Assembly: GCA_021208685.1 (NCBI GenBank)
Contig: JAJOJJ010000045.1
Coordinates: 1 to 64,000, forward strand
Source of the DNA: Saccharospirillaceae bacterium
GTDB taxonomy: Bacteria; Pseudomonadota; Gammaproteobacteria; Pseudomonadales; Oceanobacteraceae
Direction: 5' to 3'
DNA: 64,000 bases
Of this stretch, positions 28,566-37,308 are shown one piece after another; positions within the stretch are counted from its first letter, which is position 1, and every line of letters begins with the position of its first letter. A model generated the notes under the pieces. It was not told where the DNA came from. It was given only the letters and a program-made list of their open reading frames with translations, and did no database searches. Both the position numbers and the translations under genes were made by a program.

Positions 28566-29324
28566 ATGATCAGCATTAACAACCTGCACGCCAACGTAGA
28601 AGACAAAAACATTCTCAAAGGTCTGAACCTGGAGATTAAACCCGGTGAAGTGCACGCCATCATGGGTCCGAACGGTGCCGGTAAAAGCACCCTGGGCAAC
28701 GTCCTGGCTGGTCGTGATGGTTATGAAGTGACCGCTGGCAGTGTCACTCTGAACGGCAAAGATATTCTTGAAATGGAACCGGAAGAACGCGCCCGTGAAG
28801 GCTTGTTTCTGGCGTTTCAGTATCCGGTGGAAATTCCCGGTGTCTCCAACCTCGAATTTTTAAAAGCCTCTGTGGATGCCGTGCGCGCTCATCAGGGCAA
28901 GCCTGCGCTCGACTCGGTACAGTTTTTAAAACTGGCGCGGGAAAAATGCAAAGCCGTAAACCTTGATCAGAGCTTCCTTAAACGCGGCGTGAACGAAGGC
29001 TTTTCCGGTGGTGAGAAAAAGCGCAACGAACTGATGCAGATGATGCTGCTGGAACCGTCCCTGTGCATTCTCGATGAAACCGACTCCGGTCTGGATATCG
29101 ACGCTCTGCAGGTGGTCGCCGAAGGTGTTAACGCCATGCGTGATGCCAACCGCAGCTTTATTGTGGTAACCCACTATCAGCGTCTGCTCGACTACATCGT
29201 ACCGGATTACGTACACGTACTGGCCAATGGCCGTATCGTCAAATCCGGCGGTAAAGAACTGGCGCTGGAACTGGAAGAAAAAGGCTACGGCTGGCTGGAA
29301 AGCGCAGACAACGGAGCGGCGTAA
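28566..29324 (+). CDS. sufC: Fe-S assembly ATPase SufC
   Basis: 252 residues, ABC-type ATPase that dimerises and drives conformational change in SufBD. Walker A is GPNGAGKST (about 36-44), the signature FSGGEKKRNE and Walker B CILDETDSGLD, with H-loop VTHYQRLL. Length is normal. An AAAAAAGG ribosome site precedes the ATG. It ends one base before the sufD start. Confidence 0.97.
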   Translation: MISINNLHANVEDKNILKGLNLEIKPGEVHAIMGPNGAGKSTLGNVLAGRDGYEVTAGSVTLNGKDILEMEPEERAREGLFLAFQYPVEIPGVSNLEFLKASVDAVRAHQGKPALDSVQFLKLAREKCKAVNLDQSFLKRGVNEGFSGGEKKRNELMQMMLLEPSLCILDETDSGLDIDALQVVAEGVNAMRDANRSFIVVTHYQRLLDYIVPDYVHVLANGRIVKSGGKELALELEEKGYGWLESADNGAA

Positions 29325-29325
29325 C

Positions 29326-30696
29326 ATGGCAGAACAGTTTCATGCACAACAGCTGGCGCTGGCCTCTGAGCAAGCCCGCAATCCATTACTGGCCGCATTA
29401 AATGCCGCCGGTCAGCAGGCATTTGCCGCCGCCAGTGTGCCTAACCGCAAAACCGAAGCCTGGAAATACACCTCACTGCATAACCTGCTGACCGGTGATT
29501 TTCAGCGTCCGGCAAGCCAGTCGGAATTCACCGCTGCGTTGCGCGAAGCGGCAACCCTGGGCAATCTGAAAGCACCGCGACTGGTGTTTGTTAATGGTCA
29601 GTTAAATAACGAATTATCCGATGCGCTGGCGCTGGAACAGGTCACCCTGTTCAGCCAGGCCAATGCTGCGCAACAAGCATTAATCAGCCAGCATCTGGGC
29701 AGTGTTCTGGCGCAGGCCGCTGATAACCAAAGCGGCAGCGCGCATTTATTTAACGATCTGAATAATGCCGCCGTTAATGATGGCGTGCTGATCCACGTTG
29801 GCAAAAATCAGCGCCTTGAGCAGCCCCTGCAGATCAGCTGGCTGACCACCGCAGAAGCGCAGCCGTTCAGCCTGAACAGTCGCCTGCTGATGATTCTGGA
29901 CAGTGGCGCGGAAGCCACCCTGGCTGAGCATTACGCGTCAGACGAACAGCCGCAGAACAGCTTTACCAACGCCCTGACAGAGCTGGTGATTGGCGATAAC
30001 GCCCGCCTGCAACATTATCGCCTGCAATTAATGCAGGAAGATGCCCTGCATATCGGCAGTACGCATGTGGCACTGGCGCGTGACAGCCAGTACAACGCGT
30101 TCCACCTCGGCTTAGGCACGCGCCTGACCCGTAACGATATTGTGGTGAATCACAATGCTGGCGGCTCACATTGCGAACTGAGCGGCGTATATATTCCGCA
30201 AAATCAGCAGCTGCTGGATTTCCACACCTGCATCGAACACAAAGTGCCGCACTGCACCACGAATGAAGTTTTCCGCGGCATTATGAATGATAAAGCACGT
30301 GCCGTATTTAATGGCCGCATTCATATCCATCCGCAGGCGCAGAAGACCCTGGCCGAGTTAAGCAATAAAAACCTGCTGCTGACCAACACCGCCGAGATTT
30401 ACACCAAGCCGGAACTGGAAATCTATGCCGACGATGTAAAATGCGCTCACGGTGCCACCGTTGCCCAGCTGGAAGAAAAAGCCATGTTTTATATGCAGAG
30501 CCGTGGCATCAGCAAAAAAGAAGCCGAAGTGATGCTCAGTTTTGGCTTTATTAACGAATTACTGGAAGCACTGCCCGACGAAGACATCGCGCAGGTACTG
30601 CGTCCGTTACTGGCGCGCCGTTTTGGCCGTGATCAGTCGTTAAGCCGCCATCTTCTGGAAAATGAAACCGCCGGTCTCAGCGGAGAAAACGCATGA
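29326..30696 (+). CDS. sufD: Fe-S scaffold subunit SufD
   Basis: 456 residues from the ATG at 29326 (MAEQFHAQQLALASEQARNP). It partners SufB in the scaffold. The N-terminal KTEAWKYTSL motif and C-terminal segment with VKCAHGATVAQL, then MFYMQSRGISKKEAEVML, are diagnostic; the conserved His in CAHGAT is present. A longer reading frame back to 29227 lies inside sufC and is discarded. The stop overlaps the sufS ATG (GCATGA). Confidence 0.96.
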   Translation: MAEQFHAQQLALASEQARNPLLAALNAAGQQAFAAASVPNRKTEAWKYTSLHNLLTGDFQRPASQSEFTAALREAATLGNLKAPRLVFVNGQLNNELSDALALEQVTLFSQANAAQQALISQHLGSVLAQAADNQSGSAHLFNDLNNAAVNDGVLIHVGKNQRLEQPLQISWLTTAEAQPFSLNSRLLMILDSGAEATLAEHYASDEQPQNSFTNALTELVIGDNARLQHYRLQLMQEDALHIGSTHVALARDSQYNAFHLGLGTRLTRNDIVVNHNAGGSHCELSGVYIPQNQQLLDFHTCIEHKVPHCTTNEVFRGIMNDKARAVFNGRIHIHPQAQKTLAELSNKNLLLTNTAEIYTKPELEIYADDVKCAHGATVAQLEEKAMFYMQSRGISKKEAEVMLSFGFINELLEALPDEDIAQVLRPLLARRFGRDQSLSRHLLENETAGLSGENA

Positions 30697-31925
30697 GTAC
30701 AATCAGCCCCGAACAATTAAACAGCATCCGCGAACAGTTCCCTGCCCTGCATCAGGAAGTGAACTGCAAGCCGCTGATTTATCTGGATAACGGTGCCACC
30801 ACACAAAAGCCGAAAGCGGTGATCAATGCGCTGAGCCGTTATTACGAGCACGATAATTCCAATGTTCACCGTGGTGCTCATACCCTGAGTGACCGGGCCA
30901 CTGAACACTTTGAAAATGCGCGTAAAACCGTACAGCGATTTTTAAATGCGGCCAAGGCGGAAGAAATTGTCTGGACGCGCGGCACCACCGAAGCCATAAA
31001 TCTGGTGGCGGCCACCTGGGGCAGAAGCAATATTAAAGCCGGTGACCGCATTCTGGTATCCGGTATGGAGCACCACTCCAATATCGTGCCCTGGCAGATG
31101 CTGTGTGAGCAAAGTGGCGCCGAATTACTGCCCATTCCGGTTCTGGAAAACGGCGAACTGGATATGACGGCCTTTAAAACCCTGCTGACACCTGACGTAA
31201 AACTGGTTTCGGTTGTACACGTATCCAATGCCCTCGGCACCATAAATCCGGTAGCCGATATTATTGCACTGGCCCATGCCAACGGCAGCAAAGTACTGAT
31301 TGACGGTGCACAGGCCGTTGCTCACTGGGCTATCGACGTCCAGGCACTGGATGCCGATTTTTATGCTTTCTCCGGCCATAAACTCTTTGGCCCGACCGGC
31401 ATCGGCGTACTTTACGGAAAAGAAGCCCTGCTCAGTGCCATGCCACCGTATCAGGGCGGCGGTGAAATGATTGAACATGTCAGCTTCAGCAAAACCACCT
31501 ACAACGTGCTGCCGTATAAATTCGAAGCCGGTACCCCCAACATTGCCGGCGCGATTGGAATGGCTGCCGCCATGGATTATTTAAATACCCTCGACCGCAA
31601 AGCTCTGGCAGCCCACGAAGATGCCCTGCTGGCGCGCGCCAACGCGCTGGCCGCAGAAATGGGTGGCATCCGCATTATCGGTAATGCCGCCAACAAGGCC
31701 TCGGTATTCAGCTTTATTCTTGAAGGTGCGCACCCGGCCGATGTCGGCACGCTGCTCGACCAGCAGGGTATTGCGGTACGTACCGGCCATCACTGTGCCA
31801 TGCCGGTGATGGAGCAATTTAAAGTTCCTGGCACCGTACGGGCGTCTTTCACCTTCTACAATACGCTGGAAGAAGTGGACGCACTGTTTAAAGGCCTGGA
31901 AAAAGCCAAACTGTTTTTACTCTGA
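30693..31925 (+). CDS. sufS: cysteine desulphurase SufS
   Basis: 410 residues, PLP enzyme that takes sulphur from cysteine as a persulphide. N-terminal YLDNGATTQKP, PLP lysine in FSGHKLFGPTG and the active-site Cys in VRTGHHCAMP are all present. It is class II (SufS/CsdA) by length and by the RxGHHCA motif. Normally it hands sulphur to SufE or SufU; neither is encoded in this operon. It overlaps sufD by 4 bases. Confidence 0.96.
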   Translation: MSTISPEQLNSIREQFPALHQEVNCKPLIYLDNGATTQKPKAVINALSRYYEHDNSNVHRGAHTLSDRATEHFENARKTVQRFLNAAKAEEIVWTRGTTEAINLVAATWGRSNIKAGDRILVSGMEHHSNIVPWQMLCEQSGAELLPIPVLENGELDMTAFKTLLTPDVKLVSVVHVSNALGTINPVADIIALAHANGSKVLIDGAQAVAHWAIDVQALDADFYAFSGHKLFGPTGIGVLYGKEALLSAMPPYQGGGEMIEHVSFSKTTYNVLPYKFEAGTPNIAGAIGMAAAMDYLNTLDRKALAAHEDALLARANALAAEMGGIRIIGNAANKASVFSFILEGAHPADVGTLLDQQGIAVRTGHHCAMPVMEQFKVPGTVRASFTFYNTLEEVDALFKGLEKAKLFLL

Positions 31926-31938
31926 GGATGGAAGGACA

Positions 31939-32325
31939 ATGAGCACCGAAACCTTTGATCCAAATGCGCAACCGGCCACCTACGATCCTAATGCGGTTGC
32001 CAGTGCCAGTATGACGGAAGCAGCGATCAGCCATATCCGTAAACAGCTGAACAAAAATCCGGCCATGAAAGGCATTCGTCTGGGTGTTAAAAAAAGCGGT
32101 TGTTCCGGCTTTAAATACGATATCGAATTTGTCGAACAGGCGCATGACGGCGATCAGACCATTCAGGTGGCCGACGATATTCTGCTGTTTATTGCTGCCG
32201 ATGCCGCACCTTATGTGCGCGGCACTGAAATTGATTTCAGCAAAGAAGGATTGAACAGCACCATTAAGTTCAATAATCCCAATGCCAAAGATCTCTGCGG
32301 CTGCGGCGAATCCTTCTCTGTCTGA
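31939..32325 (+). CDS. sufA: A-type Fe-S carrier (SufA/IscA/ErpA family)
   Basis: 128 residues. After a short unconserved N-terminus the HesB-like domain has the three ligand cysteines: one in KKSGCSGFKYD, two in LCGCGESFSV. It receives clusters from SufBCD and delivers them to target proteins. Position directly after sufS with 13 bp spacing and a GGAAGGA ribosome site argues for SufA rather than ErpA. Confidence 0.93.
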   Translation: MSTETFDPNAQPATYDPNAVASASMTEAAISHIRKQLNKNPAMKGIRLGVKKSGCSGFKYDIEFVEQAHDGDQTIQVADDILLFIAADAAPYVRGTEIDFSKEGLNSTIKFNNPNAKDLCGCGESFSV

Positions 32326-32391
32326 GCGCTGACTGCGTCAGCTGAAAAGCCGGAACCATAAAATGCCCAAGCGCGTTACCAAGGAGTAAAT

Positions 32392-32919
32392 GTGGAAAGA
32401 AGAATGGTCGTGGCTCACTCAGCCTGCCCTGCCCGTATGGTTCCCTCAGGAACACCCACCACCATTCCGGCTGGCAGTTTTGTCACCATTAATCAGGCGC
32501 TGGGTGGTAATTACACCGTCACACTGAATGGCAATATGCTGCGCGTTGATGGTACCGATGCCGCCGCGCTGGGCCTGGAAGCCGAAGACATTGAATTTGA
32601 GCAACGCAGCGACGGTCTTGTTCATGAAGACCAGATCCGTCAGGCACTGCGCACCATTTATGACCCGGAAATTCCGATCAATCTGCTTGATCTGGGTTTG
32701 ATTTACGGTATCGATATCGACAATAAAGCGGTAAAAATTCACATGACCTTAACCGCCCCTACCTGCGGCATGGGGCCGGTGCTGATTTCCGACGTTAAAT
32801 ACCGTGTGGCCAAAGTGCCGAATGTAGAACGTGTTGACGTCGAACTGGTGTTCGACCCACCCTGGAGCAGAGACATGATGACCGAAGAAGCCCAGTTAGA
32901 AGCGGGTTTATTCTTCTGA
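32392..32919 (+). CDS. sufT: Fe-S maturation protein SufT
   Basis: 175 residues. The N-terminal part carries the SufT-specific segment VPSGTPTTIPAGSFVTINQA. The C-terminal part is a MIP18/DUF59 domain with TIYDPEIPINLLDLGLIYGI and TLTAPTCGMGP, including the conserved Cys. SufT helps mature Fe-S proteins under high demand. I choose a GTG start at 32392 because AAGGAG (32381-32386) lies at optimal distance; the next in-frame ATG at 32404 would be too far from it. An out-of-frame ATG overlaps at 32390. Last gene of the operon, followed by a terminator. Confidence 0.92.
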   Translation: MERRMVVAHSACPARMVPSGTPTTIPAGSFVTINQALGGNYTVTLNGNMLRVDGTDAAALGLEAEDIEFEQRSDGLVHEDQIRQALRTIYDPEIPINLLDLGLIYGIDIDNKAVKIHMTLTAPTCGMGPVLISDVKYRVAKVPNVERVDVELVFDPPWSRDMMTEEAQLEAGLFF

Positions 32920-32921
32920 TA

Positions 32922-32947
32922 AAAAACGGGGCCAAGGCCCCGTTTTT
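32922..32947 (+). terminator. Rho-independent terminator of the suf operon
   Basis: Stem AAAAACGGGGC / GCCCCGTTTTT around CAAG, ending in five T. It starts 3 bases after the sufT stop. Confidence 0.92.
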
Positions 32948-32948
32948 C

Positions 32949-33075
32949 GCGACTGAAAGTCGCTCCCACAGACAGTCGCTCCCACAGACAGTCGCTCCCA
33001 CAGACAGTCGCTCCCACAGACAGTCGCTCCCACAAACATAGCGCTCCCACAAACATAGCGCTCCCACAAACATAG
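32949..33075. repeat. REP-like hairpin followed by 16/17-bp tandem array
   Basis: The hairpin GCGACT-GAA-AGTCGC (32949-32963) is followed by four exact copies of a 16-bp unit, TCGCTCCCACAGACAG (32960-33023), then three exact copies of a 17-bp unit, CGCTCCCACAAACATAG (33025-33075). Both units share CGCTCCCACA, the REP tail, so the array looks like serial duplication of the REP end. There are no unique spacers, so it is not CRISPR. Reading frames across it are artefacts of the repeat. Confidence 0.85.
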
Positions 33076-33098
33076 CGCTCATCCTAACTCGCCTGACC

Positions 33099-33415
33099 TC
33101 AGTGATCCGGTTCTTTGGTTCCCGCCGGATTCAGATCCAGCAGCATGTGTCCGTAAATGGAGTGGCTCTTCAGGTCCACCACAATCACCATCGCCACTCC
33201 TGATACTGACTGTTAATGAGCACGTGTTCGTACTGATCTTCCATACGGTATACATGGGTAACGTTACCGGCCCGGCAATCGGCAAAAGCAAAATCCTCGG
33301 CTGGTATCGCCGCAACGTATTCCCAGAAATCAACCACCGGTTCACCGGCGTCTACCCGTTGCGGGTTGATACGGGTTTCATGAAATTCCAGCGGATTCAG
33401 CTTACGGGTTTGCAT
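33099..33415 (-). pseudogene. small conserved-type protein, apparent frameshift
   Basis: From the ATG at 33415 a 76-residue frame (MQTRKLNPLEFHETRINPQR ... EHVLINSQYQEWRW) stops at 33185. In another frame, from 33191 to a stop at 33099, the DNA reads MVIVVDLKSHSIYGHMLLDL followed by NPAGTKEPDH, which looks like the natural C-terminus (beta strand plus G.MLLDL motif). A change near 33185-33195 would explain the break. The result would be a soluble protein of about 105 residues. Either a real pseudogene or a local sequence error. Confidence 0.5.
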
Positions 33416-33427
33416 GGCTATCTCTCG

Positions 33428-35314
33428 TTAAAACAATTTCTTCAGTTTTTCTTTTGCCTTTTCTTCGGCTTCTTTCTTTTTGCGTTCAGCGTCGGCTTTG
33501 GCGGCGGCTTTTTCTGCATCCAGTCTGGCTTTGGCTTTTGCCTGTTCAAGCTCGGCCTTTTCACGGGCTTCACGCTCTTTCTGCGCCTGATAATCCTCAA
33601 GATTCTGTCCGGCCAGTTCTGACACTTTATTCAGACGCCGTTCCAGTGACCCTTCAAGCTGATTAAATTCGCCCAGTTTACCGGCATAATCTCCAATATA
33701 ACTCTGCAGTTTTTGCTCAAGTTTTGTTTGCAGTTTTGCTTCAAGCTGCGCCTGTTTTTCGCTCAGGCGGGCACCGAATGCAGCGTTTAACTGTTTGTCC
33801 AGGTCAGAGCCAAGACTGAATTCTGGAGCGGTAATGTTACCACTGGCTTTGGCATTCACATCAAACTGCTGCACCTTTGCCAGTGCCAGCCCCAACTCTC
33901 TGGCAACGGTTGTCTTACCCTGACTGCTGAACTGGGTACGAACAAACTGCGCATCGCCCTGAGCATTCAGCTTCCCCTGACTGACCACGGCCAATGCCTG
34001 CACCTGAACCAGTGAAGAAGCCAGACTGGCTCCGGCCACACCAAGATTCATATCACGCAACTGCCAGTCTTTAATGTTCAGCGTCAGCGTGTCGGTACCC
34101 GGCGTTTTGCGGTGATCGAGGACAATATCAGCACTCAAATCCTCAACCTGCTTTAAGCCAGAGCCATTAATGTGTATGCGCATCGGGCGACCCAATACCG
34201 CAGGCTCGCTGGTAATATCCTGAGCATTAATCAACATATTTCCGGAAGCAGTGCTTGCTGTCAGCTGTGCATTACGCAGTAAAAAGCCAGGCCATGGATT
34301 ATCTGATGGGAAATGTACAAAGCGGCCATCGCGCGGAGCTTTTGGGCTATCTTCCTCCGTCGCAGTACCGGCTTCATCTTTCGCCAGATAGGGCTTTACT
34401 TTTTCATACCAATACAGGGCTTTTTCTGACCATTCACCAGCCTGCTCACCAAACAGCAGCGCACTCATATTGGCAGCGCCACCCGCACTGAGCTGATATT
34501 TATTACGGATATTTTCAAGATCTTCACCCGGTGCTGCTTTTAACGCTTTAAGATTATCGCTGATATCATTGCGGGCATCCGCCAAGGCATTTTTTGCCGT
34601 TGTAATTGCAGCTTTGTCCTGTTTAAAACGGGCTTTCAGCTCGTCCAGCTTCTTTTTCCGCGCCTTGAAATCATCCAGTGATTGAAAACTGCCGGATGTC
34701 AGTGCTTTTAATTCCTGCTCATACGCCTTCAGCGCCTGATCATCCGGAACCTTGCCCAGCGCATCATCGACCGCCTTTTTATGGTTACTGTAACTTTGCT
34801 GAAACGCATTGCCTGCCTGCTCGGTGCGCAGCGGTTCGCGTGCCAGAATGTCATCCACGGACGGCAGTTCGACACTGTTCAGGACAGAACTACTCTGGTC
34901 TTTTTCTGCACGCGGCTCAGCCACGGCCTCTTCTTGCTCTGCTGCTTTCTCCAGTGCACCGGAGGTACTGCGCGCGGTATTGAACTGCAGATTATCGACA
35001 CTCAGATCGCGGATAATGGCTTTACCTAAAAACAAGGGTGCCAGCTCCAGCTGGGCGGTGGCTTTATCCAGCTGCAACACATTGCTCATGGGGTTACGGC
35101 TGTCAGCCACTGTCAGGCCATGAATAGCAAAACCCAGCGGGCTGAAACTGAGGGACACACTGTCCACTTCCACTTTGGCCTCAGCCGCATCCGAACCAAA
35201 TGTTTCGATGCCCTTTTCAATTAACGGGCCGGCAACCAATAAAAACACCACCGCCAGAATCAGAGAAACAGCGATAAATGCGGCCAGGCCCGACCAGCGA
35301 ATCCATTGCTTCAT
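33428..35314 (-). CDS. TIGR03545 family membrane-anchored protein
   Basis: 628 residues: one N-terminal membrane helix (about 12-33), then a periplasmic part starting with an AsmA-like strand pattern (VEVDSVSLSFSPLGFAIHGL), a helical middle (200-290), a beta-rich segment and a very charged coiled-coil end (Lys/Glu/Ala to KEKLKKLF). This architecture plus the neighbouring TIGR03546 gene identifies the pair, a conserved two-gene unit of unknown function in gammaproteobacteria. By analogy with AsmA-like proteins it may act in the envelope. Confidence 0.85.
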   Translation of the reverse strand: MKQWIRWSGLAAFIAVSLILAVVFLLVAGPLIEKGIETFGSDAAEAKVEVDSVSLSFSPLGFAIHGLTVADSRNPMSNVLQLDKATAQLELAPLFLGKAIIRDLSVDNLQFNTARSTSGALEKAAEQEEAVAEPRAEKDQSSSVLNSVELPSVDDILAREPLRTEQAGNAFQQSYSNHKKAVDDALGKVPDDQALKAYEQELKALTSGSFQSLDDFKARKKKLDELKARFKQDKAAITTAKNALADARNDISDNLKALKAAPGEDLENIRNKYQLSAGGAANMSALLFGEQAGEWSEKALYWYEKVKPYLAKDEAGTATEEDSPKAPRDGRFVHFPSDNPWPGFLLRNAQLTASTASGNMLINAQDITSEPAVLGRPMRIHINGSGLKQVEDLSADIVLDHRKTPGTDTLTLNIKDWQLRDMNLGVAGASLASSLVQVQALAVVSQGKLNAQGDAQFVRTQFSSQGKTTVARELGLALAKVQQFDVNAKASGNITAPEFSLGSDLDKQLNAAFGARLSEKQAQLEAKLQTKLEQKLQSYIGDYAGKLGEFNQLEGSLERRLNKVSELAGQNLEDYQAQKEREAREKAELEQAKAKARLDAEKAAAKADAERKKKEAEEKAKEKLKKLF

Positions 35315-35318
35315 AGCC

Positions 35319-35825
35319 TTACTCCGCGATTGATTTGTACAGGTTGTAGAATTTCGAGGCTTTTAAAAGCTGCGCGATTTTGAGTTTGTTGAACCAAGCC
35401 AGCAGCCGGTGACGGTAAAGATTAATCAACACTTTACTGAGAACAAACACCGGGACAACCGCCAGCAGACCAATGATCAGCCCTCCCAGAACCAGCGAAT
35501 GATTGAACGCCGTCATGCGCCAGAAATCACTCTGATACATGTCGCGCCAGATCTCCATTAACGCAGGATTCGCCAGCAGACTTTCACCCAGACGCGCCGA
35601 GTACGGATCAATAAACCAGGCCAGTAACGAAAAGGCTGCAATTCCCAGAAAAAACGCACTCAAATTAATGCGCAGAATAAATGCAAGCAACACAATGAGG
35701 GCATTGTGAGGTGTAAACATGGGCGTCAGGGCGACGATCAGCGCCAATGAAAAAGCCAGAGCGATCTGACCCGGCGCTGATTCGGAATTCAGCGCTTTCA
35801 GCAATTTGGCCAACATACTTAACAT
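35319..35825 (-). CDS. TIGR03546 / DUF2062-type membrane protein
   Basis: 168 residues with three or four membrane helices (about 20-65 and 120-145) and the DUF2062-like N-terminus ALAFSLALIVALTPMFTPHN. It sits 4 bases upstream of the TIGR03545 gene on the same strand, so the two are translationally linked and probably work together at the inner membrane. Molecular role unknown. Confidence 0.85.
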   Translation of the reverse strand: MLSMLAKLLKALNSESAPGQIALAFSLALIVALTPMFTPHNALIVLLAFILRINLSAFFLGIAAFSLLAWFIDPYSARLGESLLANPALMEIWRDMYQSDFWRMTAFNHSLVLGGLIIGLLAVVPVFVLSKVLINLYRHRLLAWFNKLKIAQLLKASKFYNLYKSIAE

Positions 35826-35900
35826 AATGCGTTCCCGGCATAGGATTGAATGCGCGACACTATACCATGTGGCTTGTGACGGAACAGTGGACGTGATGGG

Positions 35901-36746
35901 TCAGAGCGAGCGGTTAGTTACCAACTCTGAAGTGGCCAGACGTTCTACCAGATCTTCCTTAATATCCAGATATTCGTGCTCCGGTAAAGAGAGATGATCA
36001 AGCGTGCGGACAAGCAAGCGATCCAGACTGACACGATTGGCAAAATTCCAGTAGCGGTGATATTCGCCACTGATATCTTTCGCCAGAATCAGTAATGCAT
36101 TGGCATTTTTAACGTCATCACTGACCTGAGCTTTGCCCATTAAGGATGCCTGGGCGTGCGCCTGAAAGGCCAATGCCGTTGCCACAGAATCTGGCATAAA
36201 CCAGCCATGGGCTAACCGCCCTGCCAGTTCAAACCGATCAGTGCCATAGCGCTCACGCTCTGCCTTACGGGTCTGAGCGGCATTCGCATTTGCCTGAGCC
36301 AGAGCCCATTGCTGATAATCGGGATAATTCATACGCATCACGGCAGAGCCAATATCATGCATCATGCCCAGGGTGTAGGCATGATCGGCATTCATATGCG
36401 GAAAACGATCAACCAGACACTGACACAACAGGGCCACTTCGGTGGCGCTGTCCCAAAAGGCTTGCCAATGTCCGTCAGCATCCAGCGCGGAGCGTAAAGC
36501 CATCGATTGAATCAGGGCTCCCACTCTGGGCATTCCTAATACCGATACAGCATGCTCAACCGAGTTAATGCGTTGTGTGCGACGGAATAACGGACTGTTC
36601 ACAATGGCCAGTAAGCTGGTGTAAAGAGCAACATCCTGCTTAATCAGCTCTGCCATAAGTACAGGGTCTGGCTCTGCACCCGATAGAATGGTTTGAACCT
36701 TCAGCAACAAGTCAGGACGAGCTGGGATCATCAATGGCGCAGGCAT
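35901..36746 (-). CDS. HDOD-domain signalling protein
   Basis: 281 residues from the ATG at 36746 (MPAPLMIPARPDLLLKVQTI); a GTG at 36815 would add 23 residues, and neither start has a strong ribosome site. The HDOD domain (about 10-210) shows LLAIVNSPLFRRTQRINSVE, the LGMPRVGALIQSMALRSAL region and HAYTLGMMHDIGSAVM. The HD metal-site residues are largely degenerate, as in all HDOD proteins. The family acts in regulation, often as a hub with kinases or c-di-GMP enzymes. No partner gene adjacent. Confidence 0.85.
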   Translation of the reverse strand: MPAPLMIPARPDLLLKVQTILSGAEPDPVLMAELIKQDVALYTSLLAIVNSPLFRRTQRINSVEHAVSVLGMPRVGALIQSMALRSALDADGHWQAFWDSATEVALLCQCLVDRFPHMNADHAYTLGMMHDIGSAVMRMNYPDYQQWALAQANANAAQTRKAERERYGTDRFELAGRLAHGWFMPDSVATALAFQAHAQASLMGKAQVSDDVKNANALLILAKDISGEYHRYWNFANRVSLDRLLVRTLDHLSLPEHEYLDIKEDLVERLATSELVTNRSL

Positions 36747-37308
36747 AACGCTTTTCTTGTCTTCTTTATCAATTAATGTTTGTACCAATCTGCAAGATAG
36801 TTGAAAATTCGCCACTGTTGCGTAAAAAACATCATTTTTTTAGTAATTAAACGTCACACTGATCCAGATAACGGCACTTCCTGTGAATTTTAGTCCCGAT
36901 TGGAATACCTGAAGAGCAAGTCTGGCGTAAACCATCATAGATCTTCGCGATTGTTTCAGGATTCATGCAAAATAAGACCAGCGGCTCGTGCGAACCGCGC
37001 CACCCGATACATTGCCTTGCCTTCTGGGAAGAGCGCACAAAAGCACGCTTTGTACAGAGTATTGCGCGTAAGGCAAGCGAATCATTGCGCAATAAATCAG
37101 TAAAACAACGGATTGTGATTATTCCACACAAGTAAACAATGCATTCCGTATGCCTGACCTAGTCAGCACAGGGAGGAGCCGCTATAAATCTGCCATGCGA
37201 TTTGCAACAGCTCTCCGTGGGCTGATCGGGATAACGCCCGACCTGTCATCCACCGATATCAATCAACAAGACTGCTCAACGACGCAACCGTCACTTTACG
37301 AGGACATT
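36747..37308. other. intergenic region upstream of the RND operon
   Basis: I support no gene in these 562 bases. A 94-codon minus-strand ORF (36847-37131) has no recognisable domain or ribosome site. A short palindrome ATTGCGCAAT lies near 37083-37092. Promoters of the HDOD gene and the pump operon should lie here. Confidence 0.6.

Noticed and set aside
32960..33075. Possible CRISPR array
   Set aside because: Units are contiguous exact tandem copies with no unique spacers and no cas genes nearby.
32739..33082. Minus-strand ORFs with repeated CLWERLSVGAT-like peptides
   Set aside because: They read through the REP tandem array and into sufT antisense; no independent coding signal.
36847..37131. 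94-codon minus-strand ORF upstream of the RND operon
   Set aside because: No domain, no signal and no ribosome site; composition not convincing.
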